Shown: positions 54,197 through 62,371 of the stretch, in pieces | How positions within the stretch are numbered: position 1 is the first letter of the stretch | Layout: every line of letters begins with the position of its first letter | NCBI GenBank assembly: GCA_046328715.1 | Contig: JAXLWB010000045.1 | Location: 1-64,000, forward strand | Direction of reading: 5' to 3' | Length of the DNA: 64,000 bases | From: JAXLWB01 sp046328715 | GTDB lineage: Bacteria; Chloroflexota; Anaerolineae; Caldilineales; Caldilineaceae | Made by a program: the position numbers and the translations under genes | Notes under the pieces: model-generated | Database searches by the model: none | Told to the model about the DNA's origin: nothing | What the model saw: only the letters and a program-made list of their open reading frames with translations

Positions 54197-57100
54197 ATGC
54201 GACGGATTCTTATAGTTATGCGGGTTTTCTTCATAAGTCTTGTGTTACTGATCCTAAAATCACCTACCAACGCTGCGGCTTCAGGTCAGTGGAATCAATG
54301 GTTTCCGATCCACCCTGAAGTCAAGTTTCAGCCTGGGGCAACGGTTACAGCAGTCTGGGCAAATAGCAGCCATCTGGACCTGTTTGCGACCAGTGGCGAT
54401 GGGGCAGTCTGGAGTACCTGGTTCGAGGATAGCAAAGGCTGGCAGTCCTGGTTTCCGATCTACCCCGAAGTCAAGTTTCAGCCTGGGGCAACGGTTACAG
54501 CGGTCTGGGCGAACAGCAGCCATCTGGATCTGTTCATCACTGGCAGCGATGGGGCAGTTTGGAGTACTTGGTTCGAGAGTGAGCAAGGCTGGCAACCTTG
54601 GTTCCTGATTCATCCTGAAGTCAAGTTTCAACCTGGGGCAACGGTCACAGCGGTTTGGGCGAATAGCAGCCATCTGGATCTGTTCGTCACTGGCAGTGAT
54701 GGCGCGGTTTGGGGTACTTGGTTCGAGAGTGACAAAGGCTGGCAGCCCTGGTTTACGATTCATCCCGAAGTCAAGTTTACGCCTGGGGCAACCGTCACAG
54801 CAGTCTGGGCGAACGGTAGTCATCTTGACCTTTTCCTCACTGGCAGCGACGGGGCAGTTTCGAGCACTTGGTACGAGAATGACAAAGGTTGGCAACCTTG
54901 GTTTACGATTCATCCGGAAGCCAAGTTTCAGCCTGGGGCAACGGTCACAGCAGTCTGGGCGAACGACAGCCATCTGGATCTGTTTATCACTGGCAGCGAT
55001 GGGGCAGTTTCGAGCACCTGGTTCGAGAATGACAAAGGCTGGCAGCCCTGGTTTGCGATTCATCCCGAAGTTAAGTTCCAACCCGGTGCAACGGTCACAG
55101 CAGTTTGGGCGAATGGCAGCCATCTGGACCTGTTCCTCACTGGCAGCGATGGCGCGGTCTGGAGCACTTGGTTCGAGAATGACAAAGGTTGGCAGCCCTG
55201 GTTTACGATTCATCCCGAAGTTAAGTTTCAACCCGGGACAACGGTCACAGCGGTGTGGGCGAACAGCAGCCATCTGGATCTATTCGTCACTGACAGTAAT
55301 GGCTCGGTCTGGAGCAGTTTTTACGCGGATACGACTTCACCGAAGTGGGGTCTGCTCGCAAATGAAGGTTTTGCTGGCCAAGAAATGAAAAGCGTCTACT
55401 TTTTTGCTGGCAATTGGCGCTGCTGTAAATTTTGGCAGTTCTGGTTTACGATCCATCCTGAAGTCAAGTTTGCACCTGGGGCAACGGTCACAGCGCTGTG
55501 GGCCAATAGCAGCCATCTTGACCTGTTCACGACCGGCAGTGATGGGGCGGTCTGGAGTACCTGGTTCGAGGATGGCAAAGGCTGGCAATCCTGGTTTCCC
55601 ATCCATCCTGAAATCAAGTTTCAGCCTGGGGCAAGGGTTACAGCAGTCTGGGCGAACAGCAGTCATCTTGATTTGTTCATCACCGGCAGCGATGGGGCGG
55701 TCTGGAGTACTTGGTTCGAGAGTGACAAAGGCTGGCAGCCCTGGTTTACGATTCATCCTGAAGTCAAGTTTGCGCCTGGGGCAACCGTCACCGCAGTGTG
55801 GGCGAACAGCAGCCATCTGGATTTGTTCATCACGAACAACGATGGAATCGTGTGGAGTACTTGGTACGAAAATGACAAAGGCTGGCAGTCTTGGTTTTCG
55901 ATCTATCATGAAGCCAAGTTTCAACCCGGTACAACGGTCACAGCGGTCTGGGCGAATGGCAGTCATCTTGACTTGTTCCTTACCGGTAGCGACGGCGCAG
56001 TTTGGAGTACTTGGTTCGAGAGTGATAAAGGCTGGCAGCCCTGGTTCCTGATTCATCCTGAGGTTAAGTTTCAACCTGGGGCAACCGTCACAGCGGTCTG
56101 GGCGAACAGCAGCCATCTGGACCTGTTCCTCACTGGCAGCGATGGCGCGGTTTCGAGCACTTGGTTCGAGAGTGATAAAGGCTGGCAGCCCTGGTTCTTG
56201 ATTTATCCCGAAGTCAAGTTGCAACCGGGGGCAACGGTCACAGCAGTCTGGGCGAACAGCAGCCATCTTGATCTGTTCGTCACCGACAGCGATGGGGCAG
56301 TGCGGAGCAATTGGTTCGAGAATGACAAAGGCTGGCATTCCTGGTTTCCAATTTACCCTGAAGTCAAGTTTCAAGCCGGTGCAACAGTCACAGCGTTGTG
56401 GGCGAATAGCAGCCATCTTGATCTGTTTGTTACTGGCAGCGATGGGGCGGTCTGGAGCAGTTTCTATCCTAGTTTGCCACCTGTCCAGTTTTACGAATAT
56501 CCAGTTGGCCCCAACGAATCGCTTTATACCATTCACCCATCTAACCCTCAACATCTTGGATGGTCGGAACGACTGGAGAATCAAAACTTTGCAGTCGATA
56601 CGATGGTTAATGCTGGTGCCAATGTGGTAACAATGTCCTATTGGGGGAAACGAGGAAGTGATCGATGGGCGTATTGGGCACCTATGCACACCTCTACCTA
56701 CGCCCACGATCAACTCTTCACAGCAGCGGTGGGCAAACCTATCCTGATTTTACCAGCGATTGAATCTGGTAATGCCACGATTGGCTGTGGGGGCCATTCC
56801 CCGGCCTATCATTTTGCATCAGATTTCCCCGGCAGCGAGGAGCTTCCGGCACCGCAACTTGTTACACAGATTGAAGATTTGATTCATCGATACCTGAAAG
56901 AGCCTGCCGATCCAGCGTGGCCGACCAAGTGGGTGAAGATGTATGATCGGGCAGGGACTAGCCGCTATGCAATTAACATTCTACATGTAGCATCAAACCA
57001 ATTGGCGGCGGATGAACACGAGCGCTTTGCCCAAGGTTTTGACCGTGTAGCCGATAAGGTTTTTCAGGATACTGGTGTCCTTGTCGGATTTACGCTTGAT

Positions 57101-57859
57101 TTACTGCCAGAAAAACACACTGTCGATATGGGCGACTGTGGCGCAAAACGAGAGATTCAAGATACATTCACACCCTCACCTGAAAAAACTGGGCCATATC
57201 TACGACAACAAGCATCGTTCTTAGCCGTTCAAGCATTCATCCCCGAAATCTGGCCTGACATCAGCAACGAATTTGGGTTAATCGCTTACAAATATGATTA
57301 TCTTCATAGATGGATTGCACAAGGTGTGCCTGTGATTCTAGACCTATCTCCAGGCTATGATGCCCATATCATTTTCCCTGGTGCGAAGCGGTATGGCAAT
57401 GATGCGCTCTGGCGGTTCGCCTTGAGTGGATTTCGTACGCAACAGGTGAAAGGGATCACCTTCAATACTTGGAATGGCTATACAGAAGGCTATGCGGCAG
57501 TCCCAACACTTGAATTCGGAGATGCAGCATTTCAATGGATTCAAGAACTATTTAAAGGGAATGTCCCACAAATTACAGCACTACCCGACGATCCGATTAT
57601 CACTGCGGGAAAATCCGCCACGCTGACGCTTTCGGTAGCGGATGAGAGCGACGTGGCGTATCAATGGTACCAGGGAATCACCGGCAACACAGACTCGCCT
57701 ATCCCTAGCGCAACAGGACCTAGTTATACCACTCCACCATTGGAGCGAACAAGCAACTATTGGGTTCGTGCCAGCAGTACATCTGGTAGTGTTGATAGCG
57801 CGACGATGACAGTCAACGTGGTTTGTTGTCAAGTCTCATTACCCTATATAGCACGCTAA
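54197..57859 (+). CDS. Secreted twin seven-blade propeller protein with TIM-barrel-like domain
   Basis: Start chosen at 54197 (MRRILIVMRVFFISLVLLIL, a signal peptide); 1220 aa. Fourteen 50-residue repeats, each encoded by exactly 150 bp, read W-WF-IHPEVKFQPGATVTA, VWANSSHLDLF-TGSDGAV and STWFE-DKGWQ. They fall in two blocks of seven (residues about 35-384 and 416-765) split by a linker with a Cys pair (WRCCKFWQF). The repeat resembles PLL-type lectin blades, which form seven-bladed sugar-binding propellers. Residues about 775-1120 look like a GH99/DUF5010-type barrel (VVTMSYWGKRGSDRWAYW; GITFNTWNGYTEGYAAVPT). An Ig-like domain and the tail VSLPYIAR end it. Probably binds and cuts outside polysaccharide. 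Confidence 0.93.
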   Translation: MRRILIVMRVFFISLVLLILKSPTNAAASGQWNQWFPIHPEVKFQPGATVTAVWANSSHLDLFATSGDGAVWSTWFEDSKGWQSWFPIYPEVKFQPGATVTAVWANSSHLDLFITGSDGAVWSTWFESEQGWQPWFLIHPEVKFQPGATVTAVWANSSHLDLFVTGSDGAVWGTWFESDKGWQPWFTIHPEVKFTPGATVTAVWANGSHLDLFLTGSDGAVSSTWYENDKGWQPWFTIHPEAKFQPGATVTAVWANDSHLDLFITGSDGAVSSTWFENDKGWQPWFAIHPEVKFQPGATVTAVWANGSHLDLFLTGSDGAVWSTWFENDKGWQPWFTIHPEVKFQPGTTVTAVWANSSHLDLFVTDSNGSVWSSFYADTTSPKWGLLANEGFAGQEMKSVYFFAGNWRCCKFWQFWFTIHPEVKFAPGATVTALWANSSHLDLFTTGSDGAVWSTWFEDGKGWQSWFPIHPEIKFQPGARVTAVWANSSHLDLFITGSDGAVWSTWFESDKGWQPWFTIHPEVKFAPGATVTAVWANSSHLDLFITNNDGIVWSTWYENDKGWQSWFSIYHEAKFQPGTTVTAVWANGSHLDLFLTGSDGAVWSTWFESDKGWQPWFLIHPEVKFQPGATVTAVWANSSHLDLFLTGSDGAVSSTWFESDKGWQPWFLIYPEVKLQPGATVTAVWANSSHLDLFVTDSDGAVRSNWFENDKGWHSWFPIYPEVKFQAGATVTALWANSSHLDLFVTGSDGAVWSSFYPSLPPVQFYEYPVGPNESLYTIHPSNPQHLGWSERLENQNFAVDTMVNAGANVVTMSYWGKRGSDRWAYWAPMHTSTYAHDQLFTAAVGKPILILPAIESGNATIGCGGHSPAYHFASDFPGSEELPAPQLVTQIEDLIHRYLKEPADPAWPTKWVKMYDRAGTSRYAINILHVASNQLAADEHERFAQGFDRVADKVFQDTGVLVGFTLDLLPEKHTVDMGDCGAKREIQDTFTPSPEKTGPYLRQQASFLAVQAFIPEIWPDISNEFGLIAYKYDYLHRWIAQGVPVILDLSPGYDAHIIFPGAKRYGNDALWRFALSGFRTQQVKGITFNTWNGYTEGYAAVPTLEFGDAAFQWIQELFKGNVPQITALPDDPIITAGKSATLTLSVADESDVAYQWYQGITGNTDSPIPSATGPSYTTPPLERTSNYWVRASSTSGSVDSATMTVNVVCCQVSLPYIAR

Positions 57860-57867
57860 GCGGAGCA

Positions 57868-58400
57868 CGACTCTGTTACAATTATTTTTGACTGGTCAAA
57901 CGCCAGCATGCCCCAAGTCAAGATCACTTTTGTCCAGTCAAATGTCGCCGCGACTTTGTTACGATCATTTTTGACTGGTCTAACGAGAGCATGACTTGAG
58001 TCGAGATCACTTTTGTCCAGTCAAATATCACCGCGACTTTGTTACGATCATTTTTGACTGGTCTAACGTTGGCATGACTTGGGTCGAGATCACTTTTGTC
58101 CAGTCAAATGTCACCGCGACTTTGTTATGATCATTTTTGACTGGTTTAACGTTGGCATGACTTGGGTCGAGATCACTTTTGCCCAGTCAAATGTCGCCGC
58201 GACTTTGTTACGATCATTTTTGACTGGTCTAACGTTGGCATGACTTGGGTCGAGATCACTTTTGCCCAGTCAAATGTCACTGCGACTTTGTTGCGATCAT
58301 TTTTGACTGGTCTAACGAGAGCATGACTTGGGTCGAGATCACTTTTGTCCAGTCAAATGTCACTGCGACTTTGTTGCGATCATTTTTGACTGGCCTAACG
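57868..58400. repeat. 83-bp tandem repeat array, six full units plus a partial
   Basis: Units start at 57868, 57951, 58034, 58117, 58200, 58283 and 58366 (partial), exactly 83 bp apart. Each has GATCATTTTTGACTGG and, 42 bp later, GATCACTTTTGTCCAG. TTTGACTGG (unit positions 20-28) and CCAGTCAAA (67-75) are inverted and can pair within a unit or across units (27-nt loop). There are no unique spacers, so it is not CRISPR. It lies between the twin-propeller gene and operator copy 4. No gene is present in 57860-58478. Confidence 0.93.
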
Positions 58401-58478
58401 TCTAGGTTGCGCTGAGACGTATGAGCAGGGTAGCGCCTCCTCTGCTCTGCCAAGCTACAATCAACCCATTCTCCACAA

Positions 58479-58535
58479 TTTTGTGCAATTTTTGTGTAAA
58501 AATCGCTTCCAGTCCGTCCACTCATCTGCTAAAGT
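58479..58535 (+). promoter_or_regulatory. Conserved operator-promoter module, copy 4
   Basis: 28-bp operator 58479-58506 (TTTTGTGCAATTTTTGTG, then TAAAAATCGC), -35 TTCCAG (58507-58512), 17-bp spacer, -10 TAAAGT (58530-58535). The ATG of the small protein follows 7 nt later. The repeat array ends 78 bp upstream. Confidence 0.75.
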
Positions 58536-58542
58536 CTTTCCC

Positions 58543-58827
58543 ATGAGCAAGATCATTCGGCGAACGATCACGATCACCCTCACAGAAAGTTTTACCTTTA
58601 GTTTGGGCGGGGTGAACGAACCTGCTGTCGCCGCGGATGATGTTGCCTCTAATCGTTCCATCAATCCACATCTACCCGTAGGGATAGAGGATGAAGAGAT
58701 GCAGAAAGAGCCCACAAACAGTCGGCAGCAAATAGGCAACTCACGGCGACCTGCCCGCACGCTATCCCAAACTCGTTCCCGTCGTCGCAGGAAAAGTTCC
58801 TCGCCACTGCCTAAGATGGACTCATGA
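58543..58827 (+). CDS. Small leaderless protein, MxKIIRxTITxTLxES family, longer form
   Basis: A 94-codon frame begins MSKIIRRTITITLTESFTFS, like the 57-codon frame at 18270, and lies at the same 7-nt distance from the -10 box. The rest is hydrophilic, with a basic Arg-rich end (RTLSQTRSRRRRKSSS). No ribosome site precedes the ATG. Even the sequence around and after the two frames is similar (AGGAAAAGTTCCT, CTCATGACAGC), so the two loci share ancestry. The basic C-terminus may be post-divergence drift. Function unknown. Confidence 0.55.
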   Translation: MSKIIRRTITITLTESFTFSLGGVNEPAVAADDVASNRSINPHLPVGIEDEEMQKEPTNSRQQIGNSRRPARTLSQTRSRRRRKSSSPLPKMDS

Positions 58828-58924
58828 CAGCGGGATAGGTATCCCGTTATGCTCAAGGTCAGATGGTTCTCAAACAAAGCTACCCCGTTTCGATTTTTGC
58901 TTAACCGTAGAGGAGACGATTGTG

Positions 58925-59077
58925 ATGCGCTTGCATAGGACGACCATTCCATCCAACAATGTACCAACCACCACTTCCCTGCCGTGGGGCGAACTCAATT
59001 GCTTGTTTCAAGGCAGTGGCGAACATAGCGGTCAATGTGCCTACGCAATTGACGGTGTAAACTGCCAAGTTCAGTAG
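58925..59077 (+). pseudogene. Lipoprotein gene remnant
   Basis: The 50-codon frame contains NNVPTTTSLPWGELNCLFQG then SGEHSGQCAYAIDG, matching DVPTTTSLPLGDLYLHFQGS of the lipoprotein at 20871. The leader GAGGAGACGAT before the ATG also resembles that gene's start region, so an internal deletion joined its beginning to its middle. Confidence 0.7.
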
Positions 59078-59080
59078 TTC

Positions 59081-59136
59081 ACCGATCACAGCCCGCACGC
59101 GCCACGCCTGGTGAATTGAAGTTCGAACTGGCATAA
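59081..59136 (+). pseudogene. Alpha/beta hydrolase 3' relic
   Basis: ACCGATCACAGCCCGCAC and GAACTGGCATAAG match the last ~65 bp of the hydrolase gene at 32386-33075, with a small deletion. Between 59137 and 59330 I see no gene. Confidence 0.55.
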
Positions 59137-59330
59137 GCTGATACTAATGTTGCATTCTGGCATCCTTTATAGATATTTTTCCCCTCCAATTCAGGATGAT
59201 AACATAGGGCCGAACACCAAATTTACGTAAGACTCAGCAATTTGACATTGAAATTTACGCTTTCTTAGGGTATTCTAAAACGCAAATATCGACGGACCAA
59301 CTTAAGTGAAAATAGCGAGAATTTGCGTTT

Positions 59331-60392
59331 ATGACAATAACAGTGACACGCGACTGGCATCCCCAGCAAACTTGGGTCTTTGTCGTCGGCACCTTGGAGT
59401 GGAAACACTCGGATGAGTTTGCCTCTTTTCCCCAGGAGAATCGGCGCGATGCGGCACTGGTCCGCTTCTTCAGCGAGCAGGGAGTACCGAGTGAACGAAT
59501 TCTTTATCTGCAAGACAAACAAGCAACCTTGGCCCAGATCGAGCGTTCCCTAGCTACTCATCTTACGAAGGCGCAAAAGGAGGATCTGCTCTTTCTCTAC
59601 TATTGCGGACACGGCTACAAGCTCGACTCGGGCAGCACCTGTTTTGCCTGTTACGATGCGGGCGACAAGGGGATCGATGGCTGGGATGCGGCAACCATTC
59701 CCGCAGCGATCGAGAAGCACTTTCCAGGCAAGCGGGCAGTCCTGGCAGCCGATTGTTGCTGCTCGGGCGGCTTGACCAAAAGTGTCGAAGCGCAGGCAGA
59801 TCGGATTGCCTATGCCTGTCTCACTTCGTCCTCGGCCAACGAATCCTCCACTGGCAACTGGACCTTTAGCGAGGCGTTGTTGGATGGTCTACGTGGCGAA
59901 GCCTACAGCGATGCCGACAACAGCCAAGGCATTACCCTGGCCGAACTGGCTAACCAGATCATTGCCGACATGGCCTTTGCCGAAGAGCAACGCACCTCGT
60001 TTATGACGACTGGGAGCTTTAACCCCAACATGGTACTGGCCCCGGCTTTGCGCAAAAAGGATGCTCGAATTGGCGAACGAGTGGAAGTCTACACCGAAAA
60101 CAAGTGGTACAAGGCCCGTATCATTGATGCCGACGCCAAAAGTGCAACTTACAAAGTGCACTACTATGGCTGGGAGGCAAGCTATGATGAGTGGGTCAAA
60201 CCGAGCCAGATGCGCACAGCCTCTGTCACTGAATACACGGTCGGGGAATCGGTTGAGGTGAAATGGCACGATGAGTGGTATCCTGCCCTTATCGAAGGCG
60301 TTCAGGGCAACCTGCACTTGATCCACTATGTCGGTTACAAGGAGACCTGGGATGAGTGGGTTGGATCAAGGCGAATGCGGCGAGCAAAATAA
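59331..60392 (+). CDS. Caspase-like protease with two Tudor-knot/chromo-like domains
   Basis: The 353-aa protein has a caspase/metacaspase fold: strand and His in LLFLYYCGHGYKLDS (His94), and Cys in VLAADCCCSGGLTKS (Cys143 aligns with the DxCxSG Cys). Then come SSANESSTGNWTFSEALLDG and a helical end. Residues about 235-295 (GERVEVYTENKWYKARIIDA, YGWEASYDEWVKPSQM) and 300-350 (GESVEVKWHDEWYPALIEGV, YKETWDEWVGSRRM) are two Tudor-knot (chromo-barrel-like) domains, a module best known from eukaryotic chromatin proteins. No signal peptide. The first gene of a run of three on this strand; its end is 20 bp before the next start. Confidence 0.92.
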   Translation: MTITVTRDWHPQQTWVFVVGTLEWKHSDEFASFPQENRRDAALVRFFSEQGVPSERILYLQDKQATLAQIERSLATHLTKAQKEDLLFLYYCGHGYKLDSGSTCFACYDAGDKGIDGWDAATIPAAIEKHFPGKRAVLAADCCCSGGLTKSVEAQADRIAYACLTSSSANESSTGNWTFSEALLDGLRGEAYSDADNSQGITLAELANQIIADMAFAEEQRTSFMTTGSFNPNMVLAPALRKKDARIGERVEVYTENKWYKARIIDADAKSATYKVHYYGWEASYDEWVKPSQMRTASVTEYTVGESVEVKWHDEWYPALIEGVQGNLHLIHYVGYKETWDEWVGSRRMRRAK

Positions 60393-60412
60393 GAGCAGCG
60401 ATTCGGAGCTTT

Positions 60413-61402
60413 ATGGGTCAACCATTAACTTTTGAAGCAGTCATTGACTTTTTGCGTAACTACGACAACCCTAGTCAACATGATACAGTCGAGGTAGCAA
60501 GAATTCTGGCGCAGATTGCTGGGAGTTCCAACTTTGATCCGCTACGGGAAAGCTTGGCAGATTGGCTACTCGATCACGAGCGAGATTGGCTCAGGGCGGT
60601 TGCCAGAGCAGCCAATCAACGCCAGGATAGAGCCATTGCCAGAACCATTTCGCCGGAGCTATATCAAGCTCAAAAGAGTGCGATTCGCGGTGACAGTAAT
60701 CCGCAGGTGATGGACTTTGCCTTTTGGAAGTTTATGGTTCAACGCGGCTTTGGGGCATGGGAGGCCAGAAGTAAGTTCGATAGAGCCTACCAGCGATACC
60801 GCCGCCATTTAGATCGTTTGTTTACTCGTGAAGATATCGATGATCCCTTTGCTGAAACGAAAGGACCCCAATGGCAACAGGAAGGGCCCGGCTGGTGTTT
60901 TGAGCGTTTTGGCATGTCGCACACGCGTCTAGCCGATGGCCGTGTCGTTTATATCGCCGGAGAACATGAGGACTCGTATGACCCCGATTTCTTTATCTAC
61001 AATGATGTAATCGTCATTCACCCGGATCTACAAATCACGATCTATGCCTATCCAACCTATGTTTTCCCGCCTACCGATTTTCACTCAGCAACACTCGTGG
61101 ATGAGAGCATTTACATTATTGGTAGCTTGAGTTACATGGGTGCACGTACCGTCACTGAAACGCCCGTCTACAAGCTCAATTGTCAAAATTTTCAAATTGA
61201 ACGCATAGAAACGTTTGGCGAAAAACCAGGTTGGATTCACAGACACTGCGCCGAGTACAACGAACAAGAGCAGACCATTCAGATCAGTGGTGGTAAGTTG
61301 TATGTAGAGCGTGATGGCTCCCAGCAACTCGAAGACAATGACAAGAGCTACAAGCTTGATCTGACAACGAGAGAGTGGCATCGTGAAGTCGAACTACCAT
61401 GA
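60413..61402 (+). CDS. Hypothetical protein with Kelch-like C-terminal part
   Basis: Start chosen at 60413 (MGQPLTFEAVIDFLRNYDNP, GGAG just upstream); 329 aa. The first ~150 residues are helical, with WLLDHERDWLRAVARAANQR. From about residue 165 a beta-rich part (HTRLADGRVVYIAGEHEDSY; SIYIIGSLSYMGARTVTETP; VYKLNCQNFQIERIETFG) looks like Kelch-type propeller blades. No signal peptide. It sits between the caspase-like gene and a GNAT gene, overlapping the latter by 4 nt (ATGA), so it is cotranscribed and may be a substrate or partner of the protease. Confidence 0.8.
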   Translation: MGQPLTFEAVIDFLRNYDNPSQHDTVEVARILAQIAGSSNFDPLRESLADWLLDHERDWLRAVARAANQRQDRAIARTISPELYQAQKSAIRGDSNPQVMDFAFWKFMVQRGFGAWEARSKFDRAYQRYRRHLDRLFTREDIDDPFAETKGPQWQQEGPGWCFERFGMSHTRLADGRVVYIAGEHEDSYDPDFFIYNDVIVIHPDLQITIYAYPTYVFPPTDFHSATLVDESIYIIGSLSYMGARTVTETPVYKLNCQNFQIERIETFGEKPGWIHRHCAEYNEQEQTIQISGGKLYVERDGSQQLEDNDKSYKLDLTTREWHREVELP

Positions 61403-62334
61403 ACCTACAAGCCCGCCCTTACCAAGATCCCGCCGATGTCGTACCGATGAAGCAGTTACTTATAATCGGCAGCCGATCGCAAACTCCCGCCTCCTACATG
61501 CATCCCGGCATCCTCGATTGGGCCATCTACTACCCGCCCGACGAGGTAGCCAATCGGCGCAATCTACGCCTGTGGCAAGATCAGGATACCACGCCACCCA
61601 CGTTGCTGGCCTGGGCAATCTTCTTTACCCACGAAGATACCTTTGACCTTTTTGTCCATCCCTCGATCTACGACACGCCCATTCATGAGCGCGTGATGGA
61701 TGAGTACGTAACCTGGGCAAAAGGGCGAGCCCAAGAAGCTGGACTCTCGCAGCTTTCGCCCTTCTGGGTCTATGATTATGACAAAGTAACGGATCGCCTG
61801 CTGCAAACGTATGGCTTCGTGCCCATTCCCGCCGATCCGCCTGCCCCGCTCTTTGAACGCTCCCTGGAAGAGTTGCCGACAATGCCTTTACCAGCAGGTT
61901 TTACCATACAGGGTGTCAAGAGCTTGGATGATGGCCGTCTGCGGGCCGCGGTGACTCACGGGGCTTTCCGCCGCCAAGATGACTGGGAGCATTACTGGGC
62001 TGAGTACGCACAATTTGTCGGCTCGGCGGCCTACGAAGGCGAACGGGATCTCTTCGTCCGTTCGCCCGACGGTCGTGGCGCGGCTGCCTGTACCATCTGG
62101 TTCGACCCGGTGAACAAAGTCGGATTGTTTGAACCGGTCGCCACCCATCCCGACTTTCAACGCCTGGGTCTGGGCAAGGCAGTGATGGCGGAAGGGATGC
62201 GTCGCATGAAGGCTGCCGGCATGGAACGTGCCATTCTCGGCTTTGACCCTAACAACGCACCAGCCCGAGCCTTGTATACCTCGCTCGGCTTTCGGACGGC
62301 CTGTAATTTTGCGTTCTACTCTAAAAAATTATGA
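61399..62334 (+). CDS. Tandem GNAT acetyltransferase
   Basis: 311 aa, coupled by ATGA overlap to the previous gene. The N-terminal half (about 1-145) is a degenerate GNAT domain; the C-terminal half (about 165-311) shows the acetyl-CoA loop VATHPDFQRLGLGKAVMAEG and the late GFDPNNAPARALYTSLGFR motif. Two-domain GNAT proteins of this type acetylate small molecules or proteins; the acceptor is unknown. Confidence 0.92.
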   Translation: MNLQARPYQDPADVVPMKQLLIIGSRSQTPASYMHPGILDWAIYYPPDEVANRRNLRLWQDQDTTPPTLLAWAIFFTHEDTFDLFVHPSIYDTPIHERVMDEYVTWAKGRAQEAGLSQLSPFWVYDYDKVTDRLLQTYGFVPIPADPPAPLFERSLEELPTMPLPAGFTIQGVKSLDDGRLRAAVTHGAFRRQDDWEHYWAEYAQFVGSAAYEGERDLFVRSPDGRGAAACTIWFDPVNKVGLFEPVATHPDFQRLGLGKAVMAEGMRRMKAAGMERAILGFDPNNAPARALYTSLGFRTACNFAFYSKKL

Positions 62335-62371
62335 AGAGCCTCCGCTTTCCACTTTGCCACGCAGGTTATTC

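Noticed and set aside
54281..56713. Long minus-strand open frames across the propeller repeats
   Set aside because: They mirror the 150-bp repeats on the other strand and contain no domain of their own; the plus frame has a signal peptide and lectin-like blades.
57868..58400. CRISPR array
   Set aside because: The 83-bp units are contiguous and near-identical; there are no unique spacers and no cas genes.
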